The notes below the pieces were generated by a model. The model was not told the origin of the DNA. It ran no database searches and worked only from the letters and a program-made list of their open reading frames with translations. A DNA stretch of 64,000 nt from Runella sp. SP2. GTDB lineage: Bacteria; Bacteroidota; Bacteroidia; Cytophagales; Spirosomataceae. A program made the position numbers and the translations under genes. Below are positions 18,560 to 26,765 of this stretch, piece after piece. The stretch lies in assembly GCF_003711225.1 (NCBI RefSeq), contig NZ_CP031030.1, positions 7,053,501-7,117,500 of the forward strand. The letters are read 5' to 3'. Every line of letters starts with the position of its first letter. Positions within the stretch are counted from its first letter, which is position 1.

Positions 18560-18675
18560 GGTGTACGAATAAATGTAGGACTTAGTAGCATTCCTTTAGA
18601 TTTGTGTGCTATGTGAAAATTCTATGTGGCCTATGTGTTTGTTTTTTCTAATCACCTACAAACTTTCGTACACCC
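18559..18675. mobile_element. MITE-like element with 21-base terminal inverted repeats
   Basis: 117 bases bounded by inverted repeats: 18559-18579 (GGGTGTACGAA..., ...TGTAGG) and 18655-18675 (CCTACA..., ...TTCGTACACCC), matching at 17 of 21 positions. Between them is a non-coding stretch with the tandem motif CTATGTGGCCTATGTG. No ORF fits inside. Structure suggests a short non-autonomous transposable element or an exported hairpin repeat; no target-site duplication was obvious. Confidence 0.5.
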
Positions 18676-18693
18676 TCCAAACATAATCTCTCA

Positions 18694-18904
18694 AATTGAT
18701 ATTTTTGAGCTTTTCAAAAAACTGGGTATGAATATTGTCTTCTTTTATTGATGGATAGAAGTTTTATGAAGTAACCATCGGGATTTCACGGATTGAAGAA
18801 TACCTGATTTTAAGTATGGAACTTCCCTTGGAAAAAATGACCTAAGAAACACCATTTACCCCGACGTATTTTTGGTAGATTACGTGAGGGTGTATAAAAA
18901 GTAG
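18694..18904 (+). pseudogene. Decayed partial copy of the GH16 gene
   Basis: 18694-18740 matches the GH16 gene at about 16680-16727 (active-site region, E-I-D-I-F-E now partly changed), then about 120 bases are missing, and 18741-18904 matches 16854-17017. I count 11 differences in about 164 bases of the second block. It contains a stop (TAC to TAG) and a one-base deletion in an A run, so it is dead. Right after its stop codon, 18905-18930 resembles 17356-17383, the 5' end of the channel-like gene, so 338 bases present in the first copy were also deleted here. Confidence 0.88.
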
Positions 18905-18980
18905 TTTTTTTGACTGTAATGCTTAAACATAATTTCTGGTTTTGCCTAAAAAAATAGATATTTGTGTTTTATAACATGCC

Positions 18981-19454
18981 ATGAAAATAAAAATATTCAT
19001 TATTCTTTTTGGGGTCTTATCCTGTTTAAGCTGTACCGAAGAATGTGGTGTGACGTCAGAACCTACGCTGTCTATCCAATTTAATTGGCGGAGTCCCAAA
19101 CCTATTTTTACTAAAATTAGGGTAGTTGGTGCTACAAAAGAAATTTCTCCCCAAGGCATAAAGTCCTCCACGGAAGCAGCTTATGGAGATTTGCATTTGC
19201 CACTAAACCTAAACGAATCGCAAACAACCTATATTTTTGAACAACAAGGGCGTACTGACACACTCACGGTGTTTTATACAACCAATGTACAGAATTTTAG
19301 AAGATGCGGTTACGTATTGGAAATAGTCAAACCAACGACTGGGCGCACCATTTTCTCGACTTTCAAACGAGTCGAGGTACAGTATAATGGGTATTATGCA
19401 AGCTACCAAAGCGGTACAGGAGGGGGAATAAACGTTCAAATTGCAGAACTATGA
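18981..19454 (+). CDS. Small lipoprotein (DUF6452-like), second copy
   Basis: 157 residues, lipobox VLSCLSC, mature start CTEECGVTSEP. It is a diverged paralogue of 17466-17918: shared blocks are LPLNLNESQTTYIF, RTDTLTVFYTT, RRCGYVLEIVKPTTG and TFKRVEVQYNGYY. An insertion of about ten residues follows the second beta strand (QGIKSSTEAAYGD). It overlaps the next gene by 4 bases, as in the first copy. Function unknown. Confidence 0.7.
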   Translation: MKIKIFIILFGVLSCLSCTEECGVTSEPTLSIQFNWRSPKPIFTKIRVVGATKEISPQGIKSSTEAAYGDLHLPLNLNESQTTYIFEQQGRTDTLTVFYTTNVQNFRRCGYVLEIVKPTTGRTIFSTFKRVEVQYNGYYASYQSGTGGGINVQIAEL

Positions 19455-20143
19455 AACAGCTAATGACTTATTTCTTGGTAAGCTTTTCATGGTTGGCAGG
19501 AGCCCAAAAGCAGCCGTTACGAATTCAGGCTATTGGGATAGATGGTTTCAAAAATCTCCCTTTTATGGCTTTTTCTCAAAGCGAAACAGTAATAAGTGGT
19601 TTGGTGACGAACGAAAAGGCGCGTCTTTATAATCCTAGAATTGGAGAAGTGCATGTGCAGTTGGGGCGCGCAAATACTTCTAAATTGATAACGCTGGGGC
19701 TAGGATACGCTTCGTTAGAACATCTACAAGCCCAACGCCTTCAACAACGGATAACGGGGATTTATCTTAAACTTGGCAGAGAACATCATAGTGCTACTAG
19801 ACATGGGGCCGTGAGTTTCTTTTGGGGATATTACCTTACCCTGTCTCGCACCAAAGCAGAAGGAAACATCGTACTTGACGGCGAGTATTTTCCAAGTTAT
19901 ACCACGGCTGTTCCCTCAAAAGCTGGGGGGGAAGCAGGGGTAGATTTTACTTTAGGAGCGCAATTCTTACTATTTAAACGCCTACAAACACGATTATTGG
20001 CACGCAATGCGATGGCTATTTCAGCGTTTGGGAATCGAAATTATCCCTACCTGCCAGGCCAAGGATTGCGGTTGTCTAATGGTTTAGTAACGGGCACGGG
20101 TGGGGCAACAGTCCAATTGTTCTATCTCCTTGGGTCGCGATAA
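19451..20143 (+). CDS. Outer-membrane beta-barrel-like protein (DUF6048-like), second copy
   Basis: 230 residues, Sec signal ending in AGAQ. Paralogue of the barrel at 17915: both begin the mature part with LRIQAIGIDG/LKIRAVGIDV, share EGNIVLDGEYFPSYTT/KGELEIKGNYFPTYKT, LLFKRLQTRLLAR/LLFKRIETRFLLR and GATVQLFYLL at the end. Divergence is high at protein level even though the neighbouring GH16 remnant is still about 93 percent identical to its source. Function unknown. Confidence 0.68.
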   Translation: MKQLMTYFLVSFSWLAGAQKQPLRIQAIGIDGFKNLPFMAFSQSETVISGLVTNEKARLYNPRIGEVHVQLGRANTSKLITLGLGYASLEHLQAQRLQQRITGIYLKLGREHHSATRHGAVSFFWGYYLTLSRTKAEGNIVLDGEYFPSYTTAVPSKAGGEAGVDFTLGAQFLLFKRLQTRLLARNAMAISAFGNRNYPYLPGQGLRLSNGLVTGTGGATVQLFYLLGSR

Positions 20144-20224
20144 AATAAAGTGCTCACAAATTGATTTTTTGTTCTCAACTCAAAACCCGAAATTTGTAAG
20201 AATTACCATTAAAATAAATCCAGT

Positions 20225-20413
20225 ATGCTTTCTCGCCGCCAAGAACGCGAACAAATCAGAAAATCCCTCGGCTTTCGTATTTGGAGCGTTGCTTTTACCA
20301 TTTTTTACCCATTTATTTCGCTTTTTACGTGGATATTTACGGGGATTGTCCTGCTATTTTCGGGGCTTTCTCGCGGGTTAGTGTGGGTGTTGAAGGGAGG
20401 TCGTAGCATCTAA
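20225..20413 (+). CDS. Small basic membrane protein
   Basis: 62 residues. A charged start (MLSRRQEREQIRKSLGFR) is followed by a hydrophobic stretch of about 38 residues (IWSVAFTIFYPFISLFTWIF, then TGIVLLFSGLSRGLVWVL), enough for two short membrane helices, and a basic end. Its TAA stop shares one base with the ATG of the DUF2400 gene, which argues for real translation and coupling. No family recognised. Confidence 0.6.
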   Translation: MLSRRQEREQIRKSLGFRIWSVAFTIFYPFISLFTWIFTGIVLLFSGLSRGLVWVLKGGRSI

Positions 20414-21183
20414 TGACCAACTATGTGGTAGAGCTGCTGGAAGCAAAAGTAGCTCAGTACAACCAGCCCAATTTTATTCCCAACGACCCCATTAGTATTC
20501 CGCATCAGTTTTCGAAGTTACAAGACATCGAAATCATGGGCTTTTGGGCGGCAGTATTGGCGTGGGGACAGCGTAAAACGATTATCAACAAATGCCAAGA
20601 GTTGATTCAACTCATGGACGGTGCTCCTTACGATTTTGTTTGTAATCATACCGAGTCAGACCTAAAGCGTTTTCTCAACTTCAAACATCGGACGTTCAAC
20701 GCGACCGATACCCTCTATTTCCTTCATTTTTTTAAGCACTTTTACCAACATCATCACTCGCTAGAAGAAGCGTTTGTTCAGGCCCTTCCCGTGGAGGCAC
20801 CTCACGTAGAAAAGGGCCTTGCAGGCTTCCATGAGTTGTTTTTTAGCCTCGAAGATTTTCCAGAACGTACCCGCAAACACATTGCCACGCCCGTACGAAA
20901 ATCGTCGTGTAAGCGGCTCAATATGTTTCTGCGCTGGATGGTGCGTAAAGACGACAAAGGAGTTGATTTTGGCCTTTGGAATGCCCTTAAACCTTCGCAA
21001 TTGGTATGCCCGTGCGATGTACACGTAGATCGGGTAGCGCGAAAGCTGGGGCTTATTCAACGTCCTACTACCGACTGGCAAACGGCCCTAGAACTCACCG
21101 AAAACCTCAAACAACTCGACCCCAATGACCCTGTTAAGTACGATTTTGCCCTGTTTGGGCTCGGCGTAGAGGGAGAAATGTGA
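20413..21183 (+). CDS. DUF2400 / TIGR02757-family protein
   Basis: 256 residues, full length for the family. Conserved features: the start of helix 1 in QFSKLQDIEIMGFWAAVLAWGQRKTIINKC, the RKSSCKRLNMFLRWMVRKDD block and the C-terminal LVCPCDVHVDRVARKLGL. This last part resembles the helix-hairpin-helix and substrate region of DNA glycosylase-like proteins, though no activity is established to my knowledge. The gene overlaps the small membrane protein upstream by one base. Confidence 0.88.
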   Translation: MTNYVVELLEAKVAQYNQPNFIPNDPISIPHQFSKLQDIEIMGFWAAVLAWGQRKTIINKCQELIQLMDGAPYDFVCNHTESDLKRFLNFKHRTFNATDTLYFLHFFKHFYQHHHSLEEAFVQALPVEAPHVEKGLAGFHELFFSLEDFPERTRKHIATPVRKSSCKRLNMFLRWMVRKDDKGVDFGLWNALKPSQLVCPCDVHVDRVARKLGLIQRPTTDWQTALELTENLKQLDPNDPVKYDFALFGLGVEGEM

Positions 21184-21259
21184 AAATTTGTTTTGGGAGA
21201 CGTTAATAAAATGCTGATGGAAGTTGTCGTTTTATTGAATTTAATAACTATTTTAGTGT

Positions 21260-21721
21260 ATGTCTTTACAATTTGACTCAAATGGTCACTTATTGCCTCA
21301 TGACACTGTTGAGGTAACGATGGAAGAAGTGGAACGAAGTTTAGTGTTTAATGAGCATCGTTTGAACCTCTATTTGTCTCTAAAACAGTTTCTTAATGAG
21401 GTAAAAGAGCTCGGTATTGTTAAATTTGAATTGTGGATTGATGGAAGTTTTGCTACTCTAAAAAATAGACCTAATGATATAGATGTTATTTGTTTTATCG
21501 ATAACGACTGGTATGAACATCATTTTCTTTCTTTAAGCGAACTCAGAAAGAAGTTTGTGACACTAGATGCTTACTTTGTAAAAATGTACGCAATTAATCA
21601 TCCCCAATATCATTTTTCACAATTGGATGTTTTAGATTGGTATCATTTCTTAATTAGAGACCGCAAAAGACGGGCAAAAGGCATTGCCAAAATTCAAGTT
21701 GTAGATTATATTACCCTGTAG
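21260..21721 (+). CDS. Nucleotidyltransferase-like protein (DUF6932-like)
   Basis: 153 residues. The stretch ELWIDGSFATLKNRPNDIDV has the G-S-x...D-x-D layout of the polymerase-beta-like nucleotidyltransferase fold, with the acidic pair in DID. The rest is unremarkable, and a basic tail (RDRKRRAKG) ends it. Many stand-alone proteins of this kind act in toxin-antitoxin or abortive-infection modules. A 68-residue gene follows after 5 bases, so the two may form such a pair; this is inference. Confidence 0.65.
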   Translation: MSLQFDSNGHLLPHDTVEVTMEEVERSLVFNEHRLNLYLSLKQFLNEVKELGIVKFELWIDGSFATLKNRPNDIDVICFIDNDWYEHHFLSLSELRKKFVTLDAYFVKMYAINHPQYHFSQLDVLDWYHFLIRDRKRRAKGIAKIQVVDYITL

Positions 21722-21726
21722 TATTT

Positions 21727-21933
21727 ATGAAACCTTACGAATCACTCCAAGATGAAATTCAATATACTCTTGAATCTATTGGGCGCGTGAATGCTTCTTT
21801 GGTACGACATGAAGCGCAAGCAATTCCTGATTTGTTAGCTATTGAACAGTATAAAGAATTAAAAATAAATTTGACGAAGCAATTGTTGGAATTGCTGGCA
21901 GAAATGGATGTTAATGTAGCCATAGCTGCTTGA
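21727..21933 (+). CDS. Small helical protein paired with the nucleotidyltransferase-like gene
   Basis: 68 residues, predicted all-helical and coiled-coil-like (LQDEIQYTLESIGRVNASLV, then AIEQYKELKINLTKQLLELLAEM). It starts 5 bases after the stop of the gene at 21260 and ends 5 bases before the convergent GNAT gene. No family recognised; size and position would suit a partner or antitoxin of the upstream protein. Confidence 0.55.
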   Translation: MKPYESLQDEIQYTLESIGRVNASLVRHEAQAIPDLLAIEQYKELKINLTKQLLELLAEMDVNVAIAA

Positions 21934-21938
21934 TAGTG

Positions 21939-22439
21939 TTAGCTAATAAACTCAAACACAACTGCCTCTTCATGCCCTTCAAAGATGGTTGGTACTTGCT
22001 TCATGCCCGCTTTTTCTAATACGTGCCGTGAACTATGATGATTAGGATGGATAAAAGCGATGATGGGGCGTCCAGCAAAATTTGTTTGAAGGTGTTTGAT
22101 GGATGCACGAGTTACTTCAGTGGCGTAGCCTTTTCCCCAAGCTTCTGGTACAAATCCATACCCTACTTCGATGGCATCAGTGTTTTCTACGTGTTTGATT
22201 TTGACAAGTCCTACAAACGTGCTACTTTCTTTTTCGTAACAAGCACATAATCCTAGCCCTTCGTTTTCCGAGGCATAAACGAGTTCATTGGCGATGCGCT
22301 GGTGGCTGTGCGAAATGTCAGCCGCAGGAGTACGGATGAATCGCATAACATCGGTATCACCTTCGATTCGGAATAAGTCAGCAGCGTCTTCGGGTCGGAA
22401 AATGCGGAAATACAGGCGTGGAGTTTCGAGGTAAAGCAT
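21939..22439 (-). CDS. GNAT-family N-acetyltransferase
   Basis: 166 residues from ATG 22439. RimJ/RimL-like: LETPRLYFRIFRPEDAADLF at the start, VGYGFVPEAWGKGYATEVTR as the acetyl-CoA-binding motif A (G-K-G-Y-A), and HPNHHSSRHVLEKAGM as motif B. It transfers an acetyl group to an amine; substrate unknown. The longer open frame to 22586 is unlikely because TAATTTTG, a good -7 element, lies at 22465-22458 on the minus strand, which would put the transcript start about 12 bases before ATG 22439. Confidence 0.9.
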   Translation of the reverse strand: MLYLETPRLYFRIFRPEDAADLFRIEGDTDVMRFIRTPAADISHSHQRIANELVYASENEGLGLCACYEKESSTFVGLVKIKHVENTDAIEVGYGFVPEAWGKGYATEVTRASIKHLQTNFAGRPIIAFIHPNHHSSRHVLEKAGMKQVPTIFEGHEEAVVFEFIS

Positions 22440-22457
22440 AATGAGCGTATTTTGGAG

Positions 22458-22465
22458 CAAAATTA
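22458..22465 (-). promoter_or_regulatory. -7 element of the GNAT gene
   Basis: Minus-strand TAATTTTG fits TAnnTTTG exactly. No clear TTTG about 20 bases upstream, so support is partial. The expected start point lies about 12 bases before the chosen ATG. Confidence 0.4.
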
Positions 22466-22617
22466 GGTTTATGACGGTAATTTCACAGTAAATACCTAAC
22501 TTGTTTTCTTTTAAAAATACTATTTTGCTAGTAAACAAAAGATAAATTGGTTGGAATGATACAAAATCAAGCCAACTAAAAACCAATCGGTTATTTGCAC
22601 ACTAAGACTCCACACTT

Positions 22618-23685
22618 ATGAACAAGCCATTCGTTTTAAATGAAAATACAAAAGGTAAACTAGGTTCTTCAAAAGTAGATGTTGCTATTGCCTTTTATGG
22701 AAAGCCGCACCACACAATCATTGCCATAAAAAGCCTGATAGAGCACTGTGGTGAGCATATTGATACCATCTATATTGCCAGAGAGCGAGTACAACCTCAT
22801 AATGATTACATTGGCATTTATAAGGTGATAGATTACTTTCGAAACACGGGGGTAAATTTATCAGTGTATTATCCGCGCTATTTTATTCCCGTTGGTTTGA
22901 GCGATTATGAGCGAACAAAATCTGATTCGCGGTTTCGGCACAGTATCATGTTTCAGTACCCACTTGAAATAACAGATAAAGAGTATTTAGTTGTGATGCA
23001 CAACGATATGTTATTTCATAGAAATATTGTGGGAGAGATGATTAAGCTAATAAAAGAAGCGCCGCAACATACTATTGGAGTAGGTTCGGTTGGCCAATGT
23101 TGGAGCTGTCCAGCAGGGCCTAATTGGGGAAATAAATGCAACAGCAATCGCTATGAACACTATGTGCCTTCGCTAGAAGAAGCAATCGAGCTCACAGAAA
23201 AGTACGAAACACCACGTCGTGACATACAGTTGAAAGTTTTGAAAGAAGGAAGGGTTCACCTGCTCCCTGAATGCCGACTTAATGAGTATTGTGCGTTGAT
23301 TGACGTTCAAAAATACCGCAAAGAAACGCTTCCGAACGGGGATTTAGGTTGTTATGGCGGCTCGTGGGGGGGCGTAGATTTAGGGACTGTTTGGAGCCAC
23401 GAAATTTACAAAAGAGGGTACAAATTCATCGCTTTTCCCATTGATGATTATGCAAAACATTCGCCCTTTGATAGCTCAGGAAGTGGAACAAAATCTAAAA
23501 CGCATTTTGAGGTTTACCAAGATGCTGAGCAAAATGCAAAAAAATACCTGGAAGAAAATTATGGACCACTTCAAACAAGCTTCTACATCACTTGGGCATT
23601 TGGCCTAGATACCATGAAGCGGGCTGCGTGGCGGTTGGCGATTGCGGTGTATGTGTTTATAAAGAAGTTGATGACGAAAAACTAG
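22618..23685 (+). CDS. Glycosyltransferase-like protein (GT-A fold)
   Basis: 355 residues. KVDVAIAFYGKPHHTIIAIKSLIEH and YLVVMHNDMLFHRNIVGEMI look like the nucleotide-sugar-binding strand and the metal-binding acidic loop of GT-A glycosyltransferases; there is no classic DxD. A Cys-rich insertion (GQCWSCPAGPNWGNKC) follows. The end (WRLAIAVYVFIKKLMTKN) is hydrophobic and basic, perhaps a membrane-association helix. It stands alone between GNAT and AraC genes. Substrate unknown. Confidence 0.6.
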   Translation: MNKPFVLNENTKGKLGSSKVDVAIAFYGKPHHTIIAIKSLIEHCGEHIDTIYIARERVQPHNDYIGIYKVIDYFRNTGVNLSVYYPRYFIPVGLSDYERTKSDSRFRHSIMFQYPLEITDKEYLVVMHNDMLFHRNIVGEMIKLIKEAPQHTIGVGSVGQCWSCPAGPNWGNKCNSNRYEHYVPSLEEAIELTEKYETPRRDIQLKVLKEGRVHLLPECRLNEYCALIDVQKYRKETLPNGDLGCYGGSWGGVDLGTVWSHEIYKRGYKFIAFPIDDYAKHSPFDSSGSGTKSKTHFEVYQDAEQNAKKYLEENYGPLQTSFYITWAFGLDTMKRAAWRLAIAVYVFIKKLMTKN

Positions 23686-23704
23686 CTCATTGATACCTAC
23701 CAAT

Positions 23705-24634
23705 CTACGCCATAGGCCGATTTTTGAGCTGATTCGATTTCTCTTTGAACTCAGTAGGCGATAGGTTTTTCTTTTTCTTAAAAATACGGCAGAAGTACGA
23801 AAAGCTATTGAACCCGCTGGCCATAAAAGCTTCTTTGACGCTCATTTTAGGGTCACGAAGCAGGCTTTCTGCCAATTTTAGACGCTCTTCGATGATAAAA
23901 TCAATAGGGGTAGAGCCCGTCTCGTGCTTAAACGTACGGTAAAAATTCGACTCACTCATGTAGGCTTTTTCACTTAGCAACTCAATGGTGAGGTCTTCGG
24001 TGATATTTTCCCGAATAAAATTGAGTACAAACGAAATACGGTCGTTGTTGGGTTGAGTATAGGACTTTTTAAGGTAAATACTCTTCGATTCAGTTTGTAA
24101 AATGCGGATGATGAGCTCTTGCAGGAGCATATCGGCAAAAATATCTTTAGAAGGGTGGTTTTCGGTGAAAATAAAAATAAGTCGTTGCAGGATTTGGTTG
24201 ATGGCAATGTCGTTGGTAAAATGATAATTATAATCGGTCATGCTCCATTCTTTCCCATTTTGCTTCACGCCACGTTCGTTGAGCAAATTCACGGCCTGTT
24301 GGAGTTTGGCTTCGTTGAAGGCCAACGCCAGACACTGCGTAGGGTTTTGTTGGGAGGCTTCAGGAAAATCAATACACATCAATTCGTTAGAGGGTAAAAT
24401 CACCGATTCACCAGGCAAAAACCCGAACGAAGGCGTATTCTGAAGGTGCATAATTTTCTTACCACGTATCATACTTGCCAATACAGGCTCATGAAACTGC
24501 AACATGACTTGCGCGGCCTTTTGGTGGGTCTCAAAAATGTTGAGTTCTGCATTATTGAGCGTATGCAGGGTACGATTCTCCACCAAGGTTTCAAGGCGGC
24601 GGTTTTGGTAATGCAAGGGATTTAACTCAACCAT
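23705..24634 (-). CDS. AraC-family transcriptional regulator, likely activator of the aldehyde dehydrogenase operon
   Basis: 309 residues. An N-terminal sensing domain (about 1-185) is followed by two helix-turn-helix motifs in the AraC DNA-binding domain: ITEDLTIELLSEKAYMSESNFYRTF and MSVKEAFMASGFNSFSYFCRIFKKKKNLSP. It is divergent from the aldehyde dehydrogenase gene at 24852, with 217 bases between. Repeated GATAGNATAG boxes in that gap (24710-24781) are spaced by two helical turns, as expected for an AraC operator. The likely role is aldehyde-responsive activation of the ALDH-DUF779 operon. Confidence 0.9.
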   Translation of the reverse strand: MVELNPLHYQNRRLETLVENRTLHTLNNAELNIFETHQKAAQVMLQFHEPVLASMIRGKKIMHLQNTPSFGFLPGESVILPSNELMCIDFPEASQQNPTQCLALAFNEAKLQQAVNLLNERGVKQNGKEWSMTDYNYHFTNDIAINQILQRLIFIFTENHPSKDIFADMLLQELIIRILQTESKSIYLKKSYTQPNNDRISFVLNFIRENITEDLTIELLSEKAYMSESNFYRTFKHETGSTPIDFIIEERLKLAESLLRDPKMSVKEAFMASGFNSFSYFCRIFKKKKNLSPTEFKEKSNQLKNRPMA

Positions 24635-24709
24635 GGGGATCTGTTGCTAAAGAATTTGTTGTATTAATTCTTAAAATCATACTAAAAGTACGTCAAAAAC
24701 GCATAGAAT

Positions 24710-24781
24710 GGTAGTATAGTACAACAGTTGATAGAATAGTGCAATCAGTTGATAGGATAGGGAAAATGGTGAGCAGGATAA
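24710..24781. promoter_or_regulatory. Iterated operator boxes between AraC and aldehyde dehydrogenase genes
   Basis: Direct repeats: GGTAGTATAG (24710-24719), GATAGAATAG (24730-24739), GATAGGATAG (24751-24760) and a weaker CAGGATAA (24774-24781). Two of them extend to CAGTTGATAG(A/G)ATAG, 24725-24739 and 24746-24760. Spacing is 20-21 bases, two DNA turns, so a regulator would meet all on one face. AraC proteins typically bind such direct repeats upstream of the target promoter. Confidence 0.6.
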
Positions 24782-24851
24782 GTCAATCAAATGTGATTTT
24801 TTGAAGGTTGTTTTGTGCAAAATCTTTTTTGAAACACAAAGCCCTCGAACT

Positions 24852-26375
24852 ATGTCAACTGTAATCACACAACAAAACAACTTGGTGGCAAAGCCCATCT
24901 TTAAAACGCATTACGATAACTTCATTGGTGGTCAGTGGGTAAGCCCCGTTAAAGGAGAATACTTTGAAAGTACGTCGCCCGTGGACGGACAAGTATTTAC
25001 CAAAGTGGCCCGTTCGACCGAAGAGGACATTAACCTTGCACTCGATGCCGCTTGGGCCGCCGCCCCGCAGTGGAATAACAGCTCAGTGACGACACGAAGC
25101 AACATTTTGCTAAAAATTGCGGATGCGATGGAGGCAAACTTGGAACTGTTGGCAAGTGTAGAAACGTGGGACAACGGTAAGCCAATTCGCGAAACCAAAG
25201 CGGCCGATTTACCTTTGGCGATTGACCACTTCCGCTATTTTGCGGGCGTGATTCGGGCCGAAGAAGGCTCGGCTTCGGAGTTGGATTCCAATACGTTATC
25301 ACTGATTGTGCACGAACCACTTGGCGTAGTTGGGCAAATCATTCCTTGGAATTTCCCGTTGTTGATGGCCGCTTGGAAAATTGCGCCTGCTTTGGCCGCA
25401 GGAAACTGCGTGGTGTTGAAGCCTGCCGAACAAACTCCCGTGGGAATCATGGTGTTGGCCGAATTGATTCAAGATTTGTTGCCAGCAGGCGTACTGAACA
25501 TTGTCAACGGCTTTGGCATTGAAGCGGGTAAGCCATTGGCATCCAGTCCCCGTATCAATAAAATTGCGTTCACGGGCGAGACCACAACGGGGCAGCTGAT
25601 TATGCAGTATGCTTCTAAGAATATCATTCCTGTTACGCTCGAATTGGGTGGAAAATCGCCCAATATTTTCTTCAAAAGCATCATGGATGCCGACGACGAG
25701 TTCTTCGATAAGTGCTTGGAAGGAGCGACGATGTTTGCCCTCAACCAAGGCGAAGTATGTACGTGTCCGTCGCGAATTTTGGTGGATGAATCTATCTATG
25801 ATGCCTTTATTGAGCGCGTAGTTGAGCGCATTAACGCCATTAAACTTGGCCACCCGCTCGACCCAAGTACGATGATGGGCGCACAGGCATCGAACGACCA
25901 ATACCAAAAGATTTTGCACTACATCGACCTCGGTAAAGAAGAAGGTGCGGAGCTGCTGGCGGGTGGTGGCGCTGCTTACAACGAAGGACTTGAAGGTGGA
26001 TATTATATAAAACCTACTTTGTTCAAGGGCAACAACAAAATGCGCATCTTCCAAGAAGAAATCTTTGGGCCAGTGGTGTGTGTGACTACCTTCAAAACGG
26101 AAGAAGAGGCGGTTGCGATTGCCAACGATACACTTTATGGCCTCGGTGCGGGGGTATGGACGCGCGACACGCACCAAGCGTATAAAGTTGCTCGTGCCGT
26201 ACAAGCGGGCCGTGTGTGGGTCAACTGCTATCACGCATATCCAGCACATGCGCCATTTGGTGGCTACAAGAAATCAGGTATTGGCCGCGAGACGCACAAG
26301 ATGATGTTGAATCATTATCGTCAGGCTAAAAATATGCTGATTTCGTACGATAAGAACAAGTTAGGATTTTTCTAG
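24852..26375 (+). CDS. NAD-dependent aldehyde dehydrogenase, acetaldehyde-type
   Basis: 507 residues from ATG 24852, a typical length for AldB/ExaC-like enzymes; the longer frame from TTG 24801 is unlikely. The cofactor site is [23 protein letters not shown] and [11 protein letters not shown]. The catalytic Glu sits in LELGGKSPN and the catalytic Cys in [11 protein letters not shown]. It oxidises acetaldehyde or similar short aldehydes to acids in the cytosol. A DUF779 gene starts 1 base after it, a pairing known for this ALDH class, and an AraC regulator is divergent. Confidence 0.95.
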   Translation: MSTVITQQNNLVAKPIFKTHYDNFIGGQWVSPVKGEYFESTSPVDGQVFTKVARSTEEDINLALDAAWAAAPQWNNSSVTTRSNILLKIADAMEANLELLASVETWDNGKPIRETKAADLPLAIDHFRYFAGVIRAEEGSASELDSNTLSLIVHEPLGVVGQIIPWNFPLLMAAWKIAPALAAGNCVVLKPAEQTPVGIMVLAELIQDLLPAGVLNIVNGFGIEAGKPLASSPRINKIAFTGETTTGQLIMQYASKNIIPVTLELGGKSPNIFFKSIMDADDEFFDKCLEGATMFALNQGEVCTCPSRILVDESIYDAFIERVVERINAIKLGHPLDPSTMMGAQASNDQYQKILHYIDLGKEEGAELLAGGGAAYNEGLEGGYYIKPTLFKGNNKMRIFQEEIFGPVVCVTTFKTEEEAVAIANDTLYGLGAGVWTRDTHQAYKVARAVQAGRVWVNCYHAYPAHAPFGGYKKSGIGRETHKMMLNHYRQAKNMLISYDKNKLGFF

Positions 26376-26376
26376 C

Positions 26377-26715
26377 ATGTCTAGAATCGCAATAACGGCG
26401 GCGGCGGAGCGGGTCATTGACACGCTCCGCGCCAAGTACGGTGCGTTGATGTTTCACCAAAGTGGCGGTTGCTGCGATGGCTCAGCGCCAATGTGTTTTG
26501 AGGTGGGGGAGTTGATGTTGAACGAAACCGATATAAAACTGGGAGAAATCCACGGTTGCGATTTTTACATGTCGCGCGACCAGTTTGAGTATTGGCAACA
26601 TACGCACTTAACCCTCGACGTAGTGCCAGGACGAGGGGCTAGTTTTTCGTTAGAAATACCGATGGGGGTGCGTTTTATTATCAAATCGAGGTTATTACAA
26701 CCTCACGAGGTATGA
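26377..26715 (+). CDS. DUF779 family protein
   Basis: 112 residues, a usual length. Conserved core: FHQSGGCCDGSAPMCF, with a Cys pair that could bind metal, and the closing SFSLEIPMGVRFIIKSR. It lies directly behind the aldehyde dehydrogenase gene, the standard neighbour of this family; its molecular role is not established. Its last residues (QPHEV) and stop are encoded by a copy of a repeat unit, see 26699-26765. Confidence 0.9.
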   Translation: MSRIAITAAAERVIDTLRAKYGALMFHQSGGCCDGSAPMCFEVGELMLNETDIKLGEIHGCDFYMSRDQFEYWQHTHLTLDVVPGRGASFSLEIPMGVRFIIKSRLLQPHEV

Positions 26716-26765
26716 TTGAAACCTATGAGGTTTGAATTCGGTGGCGTTTTCAAACCTCATAAGTT
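26699..26765. repeat. Palindromic repeat cluster supplying two gene ends
   Basis: Three related units of the form AACCT-A-GAGGT-TGA: AACCTCACGAGGTATGA (26699-26715, plus), AACCTATGAGGTTTGA (26720-26735, plus), and AACTTATGAGGTTTGA (26765-26750, minus). Units two and three form an inverted repeat with 17-base arms matching at 16 positions and a 12-base spacer. The TGA of the first unit is the stop of DUF779 and the TGA of the third is the stop of the convergent VanZ gene. Confidence 0.7.

Noticed and set aside
20100..20381. 93-codon frame across the end of the second barrel gene
   Set aside because: Overlaps two better-supported genes and starts inside one of them.
25299..26249. 316-codon open frame opposite the aldehyde dehydrogenase gene
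   Set aside because: Shadow of a well-conserved gene; composition is atypical and no motif is visible.
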